NCBI RefSeq assembly: GCF_018449605.1
Contig: NZ_JAAVUW010000005.1
Coordinates: 1 to 64,000 of the forward strand
From: Luteibacter sp. dw_328
GTDB lineage: Bacteria; Pseudomonadota; Gammaproteobacteria; Xanthomonadales; Rhodanobacteraceae
DNA: 64,000 bases
Direction: 5' to 3'
Shown in pieces: positions 19,177 to 27,735 of this stretch; position 1 is the first letter of the stretch; every line of letters begins with the position of its first letter. The translations under genes were made by a program, and so were the position numbers. Under the pieces are notes generated by a model. It was not told the origin of the DNA. It did not search any database and saw only the letters and a list, made by a program, of their open reading frames with translations.

Positions 19177-22100
19177 GGACGGGCTCCCCGGGATTCACCG
19201 GGCTGTGGGACGGGTGACCACGACGCGCGTGGATCATGCTGAAAACGACGGGGACGAAGAACAGCGTGGCAGTGGTAGCGAAGAGCAGGCCGCCGATCAC
19301 GGCGCGACCGAGCGGGGCGTTCTGCTCGCCGCCCTCACCGAAGCCCATGGCCATGGGCGCCATGCCGATGATCATTGCCAGCGCGGTCATCAACACCGGG
19401 CGGAAGCGAACGAAGCCTCCTTCGAGTGCCGCGGCGGTCGCGTCGCCGAGTACGTCGAGACGCTCGCGACAGAAACTGACCACAAGGATGGAGTTGGCCG
19501 TCGCCACACCCATGCACATGATCGCGCCCGTCAGCGCGGGAACGGACAAGGTGGTGTGGGTGGCGAACAACATCCAGATGATGCCGGCGATGGCGGCAGG
19601 CAATGCCGTGATGATCACGAACGGATCGCTCCACGACTGGAAGTTCACCACGATCAGAAGGTAGATCAGCACGATGGCGCCGAGCAGGCCGAAGATAAGG
19701 CCGGAGAACGAATCGTTCATCGTCTGCACCTGGCCCAGCAACGCGGTGGACGATGCCTTCGGCAGAAACTTCTTGTTCGCCTCCACGATCTTCTGGATGT
19801 CGGCGGAGACGGCACCGAGGTCACGATCCTGCGTGGTGGCGTAGATCTCGACCATCGGCTGGATGTTGTACTGGCTGATCACGGCATTGGTCGCCGTGCG
19901 CGAAACATGCGCGATACCGCCGAGGATCTGCGATCCACCCGTGCCGGAGCTCGGGCTGATCGGCACGTTCTCGAGATCGGGCAAGGTGTCGAGGCTGTAC
20001 TGCGGCGTCTGCATGACGATCGGGTACGACACGCCGTTCTGCGGGTTCAGCCAGAAGGTCGGCGCGATCTGGCTCGAGCCCGCGAGGTTCACGCCGAGGC
20101 TGGCGGTCACGTCACGCTCGTTGATTCCGATTTCCTGGGCACGGCTGCGATCCACGTCGATGTTCAGCGTGGGCACCGCGTTCGATTGCTGGATACGTGC
20201 ATCGGCCACGCCGGGCACGCGACGGATGTCGCGAAGCAAGCGGTCCGCGTAGGCGAAGTTGGCGGCAAGATTAGGACCGCGTATCTGCAGGTCGATGGGT
20301 GCCGGCGATCCGAAATTGAGGATCTGGCTGGTGATGTCGGCGGGCGGGAAGGAGAACGTGACGCCCGGGAACTCACGCGGCAGCTGCTCGCGAAGCTTGC
20401 GGACGTAATCCGGTGTCGAGGCGTGGCCCTCGTTCAGCGCGATCTCGATATCGCCGTCCTGCGAGCCGATCGTTCCCGTGTTGTTGTACGTATTGTTGAT
20501 GCCCGACGACGACAGGCCCATGTTGTCGACCACGGTGCCCAGCTCTTCCTTCGGGATGATCCGGCGCACGGCATTGGTCACGTCGGCGAAGAGACGCGCA
20601 CTTTCCTCCACGCGCGTTCCGACCGGCGCGCGCACATGCATCAGGATCTGGCCCGCATCCACCGATGGGAAGAAGTTGCGGCCCAGCATAGGCACCAGCG
20701 CGAAGGTCAGGATCACGAAAGCCAGGAAGCAGGCAGCGAACACCTTGCGGTGATGCAGCGCCAGCTTGAGCAGGTCGTGATAGCTCTCGCGAGTCCTCTC
20801 GAAGCCCGCCTCGAACCGGCGCTGGAAGCGAACCAGCGGATTGCGCGACGGCTTCTTCCCTTCGCCATGCGGATCGTCGTGAGTGTGCTTGTGAAGCATG
20901 TACTTCGCCATCGTCGGTACCAGGGTACGCGAGAGGATGAACGAGGCCGTCATGGAGAACATCACCGCTTCGGCCATGGGCACGAAGAGGAAGCGCGCCA
21001 CGCCGGTCAGGAAGAACATCGGCACGAACACGATGCAGATGCACAACAGCGCCACGAAGGCCGGGGCGAAGATCTGCGCGGCGCCATCGATGATCGCCGG
21101 TTCGACGTCCTTGCCCTGCTCCAGGTGCCAGTTGATGTTCTCGATGGTCACCGTGGCGTCGTCGACGAGGAGGCCGACCGCGAGCGCGAGACCACCCAGT
21201 GTCATGATGTTCATCGTCTCGCCGATAGCCGACAGCGCGGCGATCGCAGCGAGGATCGCCAGCGGGATCGACGTGGCGATGATCAGGGTCGAACGCCAGC
21301 TGCCAAGGAACAGCAACACCATGAGGCTGGTGAGCGCTGCCGCGATGATGCCCTCGCGGATCACGCCTTCGATGGCGGCGCTGACGAAGAGCGACTGGTC
21401 GCCGATCGGCACGATCGTCAGGTTCGGCGGCAGGCCGTCCTTCATCGCCTTCACGCGATCCTTGATCCCGGCGATGATCGCCAGGGTGGACGCGGAGCCG
21501 TTCTTCAGCACCGTCATCAGCACCGAGCGATCACCGTTGACGTGCACGATGTTGGTCTGCGGCGGCGAGCCATCGCGCACGTGGGCAACGTCGCGCACGA
21601 AAACGGTGGCACCGTTGACGCTCTTGATGGGCAGGTTGCCGAGTTCGTTGATATCGGACGGTGCGTTGTTGAGCTGCAGCGTGTACTCGTACCGCCCGAT
21701 CTTCTGCGTACCGACCGGCGTGATCAGATTCTGTGCGGCCAGGGCATTGGCCACGTCCTGCGCCGATAGCCCACGCGCCTGCAGCGCCGGCGGATCGATG
21801 TCGATCTGCACCTGGCGCGTCTTGCCGCCAAACGGATACGGGATCGCCGCACCCGCCACCGACGTCAGCTGCGGACGGATGTTGTTGAGGCCGAGATCGC
21901 CGAGGTTCTGCTCGGTGAGGCCCTCGCCAGACAACGCCAGCTGGATGATCGGAACCGTCGAGGCGCTGTAGTTCAGGATCAGCGGGGGCGTGGTACCCGG
22001 GGGCAGCTGGCGCAGCAGCGTCTGCGAGACGGCGGTCACCTGCGCGTTGGCCGTCTGGATGTTGACCGTGGGCTGGAAGAAGATCTTGACGATACCGAAG

Positions 22101-22366
22101 CCGTTGATCGAGCTGGCTTCGATGTGCTCCACGTCGTTCACTGTCGTGGTCAGCACGCGCTCGAAGGGCGACGAGACGCGACCGGCCATCTGGTCCGGCG
22201 GCAGCCCGGTGTACTGCCAGACCACCGCGATCACGGGAATGTTGATGTTGGGGAAGATGTCCGTCGGCGTGCGCAGGGCCGCAAGCGGTCCCACGATCAG
22301 GATCAGCAAGGCGAGGACGACAAATGTATACGGCCGCGTTAAAGCGATCCGGACGATGTCAAACAT
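19166..22366 (-). CDS. RND multidrug efflux permease
   Basis: A 1066-residue AcrB/HAE1-type inner-membrane pump. The N-terminus IVRIALTRPYTFVVLALLILI begins the first of twelve membrane helices. A large periplasmic loop follows each of TM1 and TM7. The proton-relay region in TM4 reads GLALAVGLLVDDATVTIEN, with the two adjacent aspartates. It exports drugs, detergents or metabolites using the proton gradient; the substrate range is unknown. The ATG at 22366 is used because the 21 residues further upstream do not resemble the family. The 79 bases before it, after the kinase gene, may hold an extra promoter. Confidence 0.93.
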   Translation of the reverse strand: MFDIVRIALTRPYTFVVLALLILIVGPLAALRTPTDIFPNINIPVIAVVWQYTGLPPDQMAGRVSSPFERVLTTTVNDVEHIEASSINGFGIVKIFFQPTVNIQTANAQVTAVSQTLLRQLPPGTTPPLILNYSASTVPIIQLALSGEGLTEQNLGDLGLNNIRPQLTSVAGAAIPYPFGGKTRQVQIDIDPPALQARGLSAQDVANALAAQNLITPVGTQKIGRYEYTLQLNNAPSDINELGNLPIKSVNGATVFVRDVAHVRDGSPPQTNIVHVNGDRSVLMTVLKNGSASTLAIIAGIKDRVKAMKDGLPPNLTIVPIGDQSLFVSAAIEGVIREGIIAAALTSLMVLLFLGSWRSTLIIATSIPLAILAAIAALSAIGETMNIMTLGGLALAVGLLVDDATVTIENINWHLEQGKDVEPAIIDGAAQIFAPAFVALLCICIVFVPMFFLTGVARFLFVPMAEAVMFSMTASFILSRTLVPTMAKYMLHKHTHDDPHGEGKKPSRNPLVRFQRRFEAGFERTRESYHDLLKLALHHRKVFAACFLAFVILTFALVPMLGRNFFPSVDAGQILMHVRAPVGTRVEESARLFADVTNAVRRIIPKEELGTVVDNMGLSSSGINNTYNNTGTIGSQDGDIEIALNEGHASTPDYVRKLREQLPREFPGVTFSFPPADITSQILNFGSPAPIDLQIRGPNLAANFAYADRLLRDIRRVPGVADARIQQSNAVPTLNIDVDRSRAQEIGINERDVTASLGVNLAGSSQIAPTFWLNPQNGVSYPIVMQTPQYSLDTLPDLENVPISPSSGTGGSQILGGIAHVSRTATNAVISQYNIQPMVEIYATTQDRDLGAVSADIQKIVEANKKFLPKASSTALLGQVQTMNDSFSGLIFGLLGAIVLIYLLIVVNFQSWSDPFVIITALPAAIAGIIWMLFATHTTLSVPALTGAIMCMGVATANSILVVSFCRERLDVLGDATAAALEGGFVRFRPVLMTALAMIIGMAPMAMGFGEGGEQNAPLGRAVIGGLLFATTATLFFVPVVFSMIHARRGHPSHSPVNPGEPVHVA

Positions 22367-22445
22367 GAGGGACGGATTCCGGGCGTGATGTTGCGTCGCA
22401 GCGGATTTTGCGCCCGTACCTTCGTACAACGTAGTTAAGAATTAT

Positions 22446-23816
22446 TTAGGTGGCCGGACACACCACGGAGATGACTGCGCCCTTCTCGGTTCCACCCACC
22501 GACAGCGAGAACCCGTGCAGGCGCACGATGGCGCTGACGATGGCAAGGCCCAGGCCACAGCCCGGCTTTGCGCGCGTCTCATCGCTCCGGTAGAACCGGC
22601 GAAACACCGCTTCCCGTTCGTTGGGCGGGATTCCAGGCCCGGTATCGGCGATATCGATACGCGCGTCACCCGTCGGGTCGGTACTGGCCACCAGGCGGAC
22701 AGCACCGCCGTCGGGCGTGAACTTGATGGCGTTGCCGACGAGATTGGCGAAGGCTTCGAACATCAACTGCGGGTCACCGCGCAGTGGCGGCAGCCGGCCC
22801 ACCTCGAGTTCGAACACCTGACTGCGGTCTTCAGCCAGCGGGGCGTAGAACTCGTGGACGTTGCGGAGGACGTCGCCCAGATCGAGCGTTTCAAAACACG
22901 CGCTGCGCTGGCGGTCTTCGAGTTCGGAAACCCTTAGCAGGGCGCGGAAGCGTGACAGCACGGTGTCGATCTCGGCCACGCAGGCGTCCAGCTGGTCGCC
23001 TTCCGGCTTGCCGTCGAACTGCTGCTGCAAGCGATGGAGACGCGTGCGCATCCGGGTGAGCGGGGTGCGGAGATCGTGGGCGATGTTGTCGGTGACGCCC
23101 TTCACTTCGCCCAGCAGGCGTTCGATCTCACCCAGTGTCGTGTTCACGGTGGATGCGAGCAGGTCGACCTCGTCGCCGCCACGTGTCACGGGCAGGCGCA
23201 CGCTGAGGTCGCCCTCGCGGATCGGCTCCATCGCCTGCTGGATTGCACGAATGCGACGCGCGGGTCCACGGGCGATGAGGATGCCGCCGAGTACACCGGG
23301 GATGAGGGTCAGCGAAAGCCCCCAGAGCAGGCCACGGCGAATGATCGCGCCTACGCCGTCGATCGTCGTGCTCTCCTTGGCCACGACCAGCCGATCGCCA
23401 TTGGGCAGCACGCGCGTGACGCCACGAGCGCGCGTGGGCGTATTGCGCTTGGGATCCACGAGGCTCGCGCGTATCGACTGGACCATGTCTTCGTCGGTGA
23501 GCTCGGCCGGCACACTTTCGATGTTGCCGGCGATGCGCCTGCCCTGCGGGTCGAACAGGCCGACCCACATGTAGCCCTGGACATCGATCTGGCTGGCCGC
23601 CTCCACCGTCGCGGGGAGCCGGCGCGGATCGGAGGTTTCCAGATAGTGGATGCGCGCGGCGAGCATGCCGTCGACGACGTTGGACAGGTAGCGCGAGGCT
23701 TCCCACTGGACGACGCCCAGCAGCACCACGCACCAGATGGCGAAAAGCGCGCCGTAGATCAGGATCAGGCGCGACGTGGCGGAACGCCAGGCATCAATCA
23801 GCGGGCGCAATGACAT
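22446..23816 (-). CDS. Sensor histidine kinase (class I, OmpR-partner type)
   Basis: The 456-residue membrane kinase has two membrane helices (about 14-34 and 160-185) around a periplasmic sensing domain. A HAMP segment follows, then the phospho-acceptor motif NIAHDLRTPLTRMR (His around 247), an N box (LVGNAIKFTPDGG) and G boxes (DTGPGIPPNE, GCGLGLAIV). It probably senses an envelope or drug signal and phosphorylates the neighbouring regulator. Its start overlaps the regulator gene by 23 bases, so the two are translationally coupled. The downstream RND pump is the likely target operon. Confidence 0.9.
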   Translation of the reverse strand: MSLRPLIDAWRSATSRLILIYGALFAIWCVVLLGVVQWEASRYLSNVVDGMLAARIHYLETSDPRRLPATVEAASQIDVQGYMWVGLFDPQGRRIAGNIESVPAELTDEDMVQSIRASLVDPKRNTPTRARGVTRVLPNGDRLVVAKESTTIDGVGAIIRRGLLWGLSLTLIPGVLGGILIARGPARRIRAIQQAMEPIREGDLSVRLPVTRGGDEVDLLASTVNTTLGEIERLLGEVKGVTDNIAHDLRTPLTRMRTRLHRLQQQFDGKPEGDQLDACVAEIDTVLSRFRALLRVSELEDRQRSACFETLDLGDVLRNVHEFYAPLAEDRSQVFELEVGRLPPLRGDPQLMFEAFANLVGNAIKFTPDGGAVRLVASTDPTGDARIDIADTGPGIPPNEREAVFRRFYRSDETRAKPGCGLGLAIVSAIVRLHGFSLSVGGTEKGAVISVVCPAT

Positions 23817-24474
23817 ACCCCGAGCCGCGCACCGTACGGATGAGCGGCACCTGGCCGGCGCCGTCGATCTTTCGACGGAGGCGGCCGATATGGACGTCGA
23901 TCACGTTGGTACCCGGATCGAAATGAAAACCCCACACGTGCTCGAAGATCATCTGGCGCGTGACCACCTGGCCGGCGTTGCGCATCAGGAATTCGAGCAG
24001 GCGGAATTCGGTAGGTAACAGGGTCAGCGGCTGTCCATTGCGCAGCGCGTTGTGACGCACAAGGTCGAGCTCGAGATCGGAAACCCGCAGCCTGTTGCTG
24101 TTGGCATTGGGTTGCCGACGGCGCAGCAGTACTTCCGCGCGTGCGGCCAGTTCGTCCGGCGAGAAAGGCTTGGTCAGGTAATCGTCGCCGCCGGCGCGCA
24201 GGCCGCGGACGCGTTCGTCCACATCGGACAAGGCGCTGATCATCAGCACGGGCGTGTCCACGGAGCGTTCGCGAAGAGCAAGCACCACGTCGATCCCGTC
24301 CATGCCCGGAAGCATGCGGTCGAGGGTGATGATGTCGAAGCCATCTTCAAGGGCACGCGCGAGACCGTCGCGCCCATTGGCCACCCACTCGGCCGTTAGG
24401 CCGTGCGCACCCAGCTCCGCGACGATGTCGCGAGCGGTGACTTCATCATCTTCGATGACCAGTGCCCTGGGCAT
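23794..24474 (-). CDS. OmpR/PhoB-family response regulator
   Basis: The 226-residue protein has a receiver domain (acidic pair in VIEDDEV, phospho-acceptor Asp in ITLDRMLPGMDG, switch Lys in LTKPF). A winged-helix DNA-binding domain follows (TEFRLLEFLMRNAGQVVTRQ ... IRTVRGSGYVI). The ATG at 24474 is preferred because GGAG lies 8 bases upstream; a GTG at 24483 is also in frame. It is the first gene of the operon running into the RND pump. It starts only 29 bases beyond the rpoH terminator hairpin, so its promoter overlaps the end of rpoH or it depends on read-through. Confidence 0.92.
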   Translation of the reverse strand: MPRALVIEDDEVTARDIVAELGAHGLTAEWVANGRDGLARALEDGFDIITLDRMLPGMDGIDVVLALRERSVDTPVLMISALSDVDERVRGLRAGGDDYLTKPFSPDELAARAEVLLRRRQPNANSNRLRVSDLELDLVRHNALRNGQPLTLLPTEFRLLEFLMRNAGQVVTRQMIFEHVWGFHFDPGTNVIDVHIGRLRRKIDGAGQVPLIRTVRGSGYVIAPAD

Positions 24475-24502
24475 CCTCTGCACTCCGTAGGGGGAACAAC
24501 GG

Positions 24503-24527
24503 AAAACGGCCCCACCAGGGGGCCGTT
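24503..24527 (-). terminator. rpoH terminator / attenuator
   Basis: On the minus strand, AACGGCCCC and its complement form a stem followed by TTTTCC, 25 bases after the rpoH stop. The T-run is short, so partial read-through into the regulator-pump operon is plausible. Confidence 0.7.
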
Positions 24528-24552
24528 CCGGATCTTACGCCCAACGACGCAC

Positions 24553-25413
24553 TCAGGCGGCGATGGCGACGCGCATCTTCTTCATGGCGTTCGCTTCGAT
24601 CTGGCGGATGCGTTCGGCGGAAACACCGTATTCATCGGCAAGATCCTGCAGCGTGGCCTTGTTGTCTTCAGCCAGCCAGCGGCGCTGGATGATGTCACGC
24701 GAGCGGGCATCCAGGTTGCCGAGCGCCGAGGACAGCGCACCCATCTGGTTCTTGCTCGCGTCTTCTTCGGCAAGGTTGTCGTACGGATCCGCACCTTCGT
24801 CGACAAGAAAGGCGGCCGGGGCCGGCTTGTCATCGTCATCGGCGTCGGCAGGAGCCTCGAAACCAACGTCACGGCCGGACAGGCGTGATTCCATCTCGCG
24901 AACCGTCGCCTCGGGCACGCCCAGGTCCTGGGCAACCACGCGGACTTCCTCGGCATTCATCCAACCCAGGCGCTTCTTGCTCTTGCGCAGGTTGAAGAAC
25001 AGCTTGCGCTGGGCCTTGGTCGTAGCGACCTTCACGATGCGCCAGTTACGCAGGATAAATTCGTGCATTTCGGCACGGATCCAATGCACTGCAAAGCTGA
25101 CCAGACGAACGCCCTGATCCGGGTCGAAGCGCTTCACGGCCTTCATCAGGCCAATATTGCCTTCCTGGATGAGGTCCGAGAGCTGCAGGCCGTAGCCGTT
25201 GTAGCCACGAGCCACATGGACCACGAAACGCAGGTGGGACATAACGAGCTGCTTGGCGGCGTCGAGATCGGCGTCGTCACGGAAGCGGCGCGCCAGCGAC
25301 TGCTCCTCGTCAAGGCTGAGCACCGGGATGCGATGGACCGCCGAGATGTAGGAATCCAGACTGCCAACGACGCTCGGGAGCCCGTAGTTACGGGTGGCGA
25401 GGACCTGAGACAT
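24553..25413 (-). CDS. rpoH: RNA polymerase sigma-32 factor RpoH
   Basis: The 286-residue sigma factor carries the RpoH-box [10 protein letters not shown] (135-144), region 2 motifs ([19 protein letters not shown]) and a region 4 helix-turn-helix ([20 protein letters not shown]). It directs RNA polymerase to heat-shock promoters. A perfect GGAGG ribosome-binding site lies just upstream of the ATG at 25413. A sigma-E-like promoter lies about 47-73 bases upstream, which would mirror the E. coli rpoH P3 wiring. An acidic insertion ([18 protein letters not shown]) before region 4 is longer than in E. coli. Confidence 0.97.
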   Translation of the reverse strand: MSQVLATRNYGLPSVVGSLDSYISAVHRIPVLSLDEEQSLARRFRDDADLDAAKQLVMSHLRFVVHVARGYNGYGLQLSDLIQEGNIGLMKAVKRFDPDQGVRLVSFAVHWIRAEMHEFILRNWRIVKVATTKAQRKLFFNLRKSKKRLGWMNAEEVRVVAQDLGVPEATVREMESRLSGRDVGFEAPADADDDDKPAPAAFLVDEGADPYDNLAEEDASKNQMGALSSALGNLDARSRDIIQRRWLAEDNKATLQDLADEYGVSAERIRQIEANAMKKMRVAIAA

Positions 25414-25459
25414 GTGTGGAACCTCCTGAAAACTGGTGTGCAGATTAGCAGTCCCGAAG

Positions 25460-25486
25460 TGAGAGTGCTAAGCCATGCCGAAGTTC
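25460..25486 (-). promoter_or_regulatory. Candidate sigma-E (RpoE) promoter of rpoH
   Basis: On the minus strand GAACTT (25486-25481), a 16-base spacer and TCTCA (25464-25460) match the sigma-E consensus GAACTT-N16-TCTgA. The arrangement is the same as the E. coli rpoH P3 promoter. The predicted transcript start is about 40 bases before the rpoH ATG. Confidence 0.55.
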
Positions 25487-26140
25487 ATATCGGTTAACTG
25501 TACGCTATGGTACAGAAATACCCCTGGCATGTCCAGAGGGGGTCCAAAGGGATTCAGGAGGCAGACGGCTCCCCGGCCGCGGAGGGCGCGGCAGCAGGGT
25601 CGTCGACGAGGCTATGTAGCCGTCGTGCCTACAGTTATTGGGGCCGAGGGCTGGCTTTAAAGGGGCGTCGTCCCGCCTAGGCTGGGGACATGGCACTGCG
25701 TTTTTCCCCTCGAGCCGGCACCCTGGCGATCTGTCGATTCCCATCGCCGGGCACTGCAGTGGGCGCCGAGATGGTGAAGGCTCGGCCCGTTATGGAGAGA
25801 GAAGACGGGGGATCGTTGGGCCAAGTGCGACATGGTGACCACCGTCAGTCTCGAGCGGCTCAGCATGGCCGACGCGCGTCATCACGATGGGAGGCTCAGA
25901 TACCGTTCCGCCGAGATCGATGCACAGGCGCTACACCGCATCCGGCAAGCACTTGCTTATATCTTCGAAGTTTTCTGAAAAATCGAAGTATCGATCGCTG
26001 GGTCGTTGACCCGAGACCCGTGGACATCTAACTTTGCACCCGTCAGTCGGTTCGCCCGACCTCAAGACCTCGGTGAGACCTTCGGGTGGCAGCCGCGGCA
26101 GGCCGAATGCGCGATGACAAGCGCCTCGGATCCTAAACTG
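25487..26140. other. Long intergenic region, largely unexplained
   Basis: About 650 bases between the rpoH promoter and the terminator hairpin at 26141 contain no recognisable gene family. Base composition shifts towards AT around 25940-26030. A short open frame (25832-25978) is listed separately at low confidence. A hairpin formed by CTTCGA ... TCGAAG (25962-25987) surrounds its stop codon. The intrinsic-type terminator on the plus strand suggests that part of this region is transcribed rightward. Confidence 0.5.
25832..25978 (+). CDS. Possible small protein or gene remnant
   Basis: A 48-codon frame starts with ATG-GTG and ends in TGA. The translated C-terminal half (EIDAQALHRIRQALAYIFEVF) is amphipathic and could be a helix. 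There is no clear ribosome-binding site and no recognised family. The support is only that it lies in an otherwise empty region upstream of a plus-strand terminator. It may equally be a random frame or the tail of a decayed gene. Confidence 0.2.
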   Translation: MVTTVSLERLSMADARHHDGRLRYRSAEIDAQALHRIRQALAYIFEVF

Positions 26141-26167
26141 GCCCGCGAGCTTCGGCTCGCGGGCTTT
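26141..26167 (+). terminator. Terminator hairpin with UUCG tetraloop
   Basis: GCCCGCGAGC and GCTCGCGGGC form a perfect 10-bp stem closed by TTCG and followed by TTTGT on the plus strand. The T-run is better on the plus strand than on the minus strand, although it also lies 24 bases past the ung stop and could serve both. Confidence 0.65.
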
Positions 26168-26190
26168 GTCACTTCTGGAGAATGCTTTCT

Positions 26191-26886
26191 TCAGAGCTCG
26201 GAGCGCGGCGGCAGCGACCAGTCTATCGGCGCTTCACCCCGTGATTCGAGGTACGCGTTCGCCTTGGCGAAGTGGCCACAACCAAGGAAGCCGCGGTGCG
26301 CGGATAGCGGCGACGGATGCACGCTGCGCAGGATCAGATGGCGATTGCCGTCGATCAACTGGCCCTTCTTCTGCGCATGACTTCCCCACAGTAGGAATAC
26401 GAGTCCCTCGCGCTGGCGATTCAATGCATTGATCGCCGCGTCGGTGAAACCTTCCCAGCCCTTGCCTTGATGCGAGGCGGCCTGTGCCGCTTCCACGGTG
26501 AGCACGGCGTTGAGCAGGAGCACTCCGCGGTCGGCCCACGGCGTCAGGCATCCATGATCGGGGCGCGGAATACCGAGGCTACCCTCAATCTCCTTGAACA
26601 TGTTCTGCAGCGACGGCGGCACGCGCACGCCCGGGCGCACCGAAAAGCTCAAGCCGTGCGCCTGACCGGGGCCGTGATACGGATCCTGCCCGAGGATGAC
26701 CACGCGCACCTTGTCGAAGGGCGTGTGCTCGAAGGCATTGAAGATGTCCGGCCCAGGTGGATAGATGTCTTTGCCGTGCGCTTTTTCCTCACGCAGGAAC
26801 TGGGACAGCGCCAGCATCTCCGGCCGATCGAGGTAGTCGCCGATCCGCTGCTTCCACGAGGCTTCCAGTCGCACGCGCTCGTTCAA
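26191..26886 (-). CDS. ung: Uracil-DNA glycosylase, family 1
   Basis: The 231-residue enzyme carries the water-activating loop [13 protein letters not shown] (66-78, catalytic Asp68) and the leucine-loop motif [17 protein letters not shown] near the C-terminus. It removes uracil from DNA in base excision repair. The length matches E. coli Ung. The start codon is TTG at 26886, which overlaps the stop of the upstream regulator gene (TTGA), with AAAGGG 7 bases before it. Translational coupling to the ftsEX-regulator operon is therefore likely. Confidence 0.94.
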   Translation of the reverse strand: MNERVRLEASWKQRIGDYLDRPEMLALSQFLREEKAHGKDIYPPGPDIFNAFEHTPFDKVRVVILGQDPYHGPGQAHGLSFSVRPGVRVPPSLQNMFKEIEGSLGIPRPDHGCLTPWADRGVLLLNAVLTVEAAQAASHQGKGWEGFTDAAINALNRQREGLVFLLWGSHAQKKGQLIDGNRHLILRSVHPSPLSAHRGFLGCGHFAKANAYLESRGEAPIDWSLPPRSEL

Positions 26887-27722
26887 CCGGCAGCCCTTTC
26901 GCGAAGGTGCAGCGCAACGCGCAGCTGGAAGAGCAGCTTCGTGATCAGCAGCTTCTCCTCGACAGGTTTCTCGACGAGATCGTTGGCGCCGGCGCGCAGC
27001 AGCGCGGCCTGGTTCGCCGGATTCTCGTCACCGGTCATGATCAGGGTGGGCAGCTGCCCCTTCCCGTAGCCGAATTCGTTGCGAATGCACTCGACGAGAT
27101 CCCCACCGGTGAGTTCTCCCTTGAGGCTCACGTCGGTCAACACGATGTCGGCGCCCACCTCACCACGCGACCTGGCTTCATGCAGGTACGCGATGGCATC
27201 TTCGGCACTGATCACGTGACGGACGGTGAGTCCGTACTTCTCCATCATGCGACGCGTGGCCAATGCGACCACGCGACTGTCCTCGACGTACAACACGTCG
27301 CCCTCGGCACCGCCTTCGGGCCGAACATAGCCACGAATGAATTCCGCGAGCGCGCCGAAACCCAGCGACTTGTCGAAGTAGTCGGTGACGAACTCACCCA
27401 ACTCGCGCTTGTGCAGGCGCGCTTCGACGTCGCCCGAGACGACGACGATAGGCATGTAGATCTGCGGAGCGGACTCGCGAACGAAACGGGCGACGTCGAG
27501 GCCGTCCATATCCGGCAGGCGCAGGGCGACAGTGACGAAATCGAAGACGCCGCGTTGCAGTTCAGACTGCGCTTCGGCGCCTGTGGCCACGCCGATGATC
27601 TCGACACCCGGCACTTCGGCCGCGACCACGCGCGAAATCAGCTGGCGAACGACTTTGGAGCCGTCGACCAACAGGATTCGCGGCGCAGCGCCGGCGACAC
27701 CCGAACCGATGTGAGATCCCAC
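26883..27722 (-). CDS. Double-receiver response regulator, no output domain
   Basis: The 279-residue protein consists of two receiver domains and nothing else. The first (about 14-133) keeps one acidic residue (ILLVDGSK) and the switch lysine (DKS, Lys118). Its phospho-acceptor position is alanine ([10 protein letters not shown], Ala66), so it is a pseudo-receiver. The second (about 142-275) is intact: VEDS, TDVSLKG (Asp197), MTGD (Thr230) and EKPV (Lys252). The start is GTG at 27722, with GGGGAG 8 bases upstream. It lies 13 bases after ftsX and overlaps ung. The partner kinase is not in the window; the role is probably signal relay by protein contact. Confidence 0.85.
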   Translation of the reverse strand: MGSHIGSGVAGAAPRILLVDGSKVVRQLISRVVAAEVPGVEIIGVATGAEAQSELQRGVFDFVTVALRLPDMDGLDVARFVRESAPQIYMPIVVVSGDVEARLHKRELGEFVTDYFDKSLGFGALAEFIRGYVRPEGGAEGDVLYVEDSRVVALATRRMMEKYGLTVRHVISAEDAIAYLHEARSRGEVGADIVLTDVSLKGELTGGDLVECIRNEFGYGKGQLPTLIMTGDENPANQAALLRAGANDLVEKPVEEKLLITKLLFQLRVALHLRERAAG

Positions 27723-27735
27723 CCCTGTCTCCCCT

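Noticed and set aside
19010-21769. A 919-codon open frame opposite the RND permease
   Set aside because: It is antisense to a clearly conserved gene. Its translation is rich in His, Arg and Asp with no domain, typical of a high-GC shadow frame.
26040-26140. tRNA-like look of GTCGGTTCGCCCGAC and nearby stems
   Set aside because: There is no acceptor stem, anticodon loop or CCA end in the right positions, so no cloverleaf can be formed.
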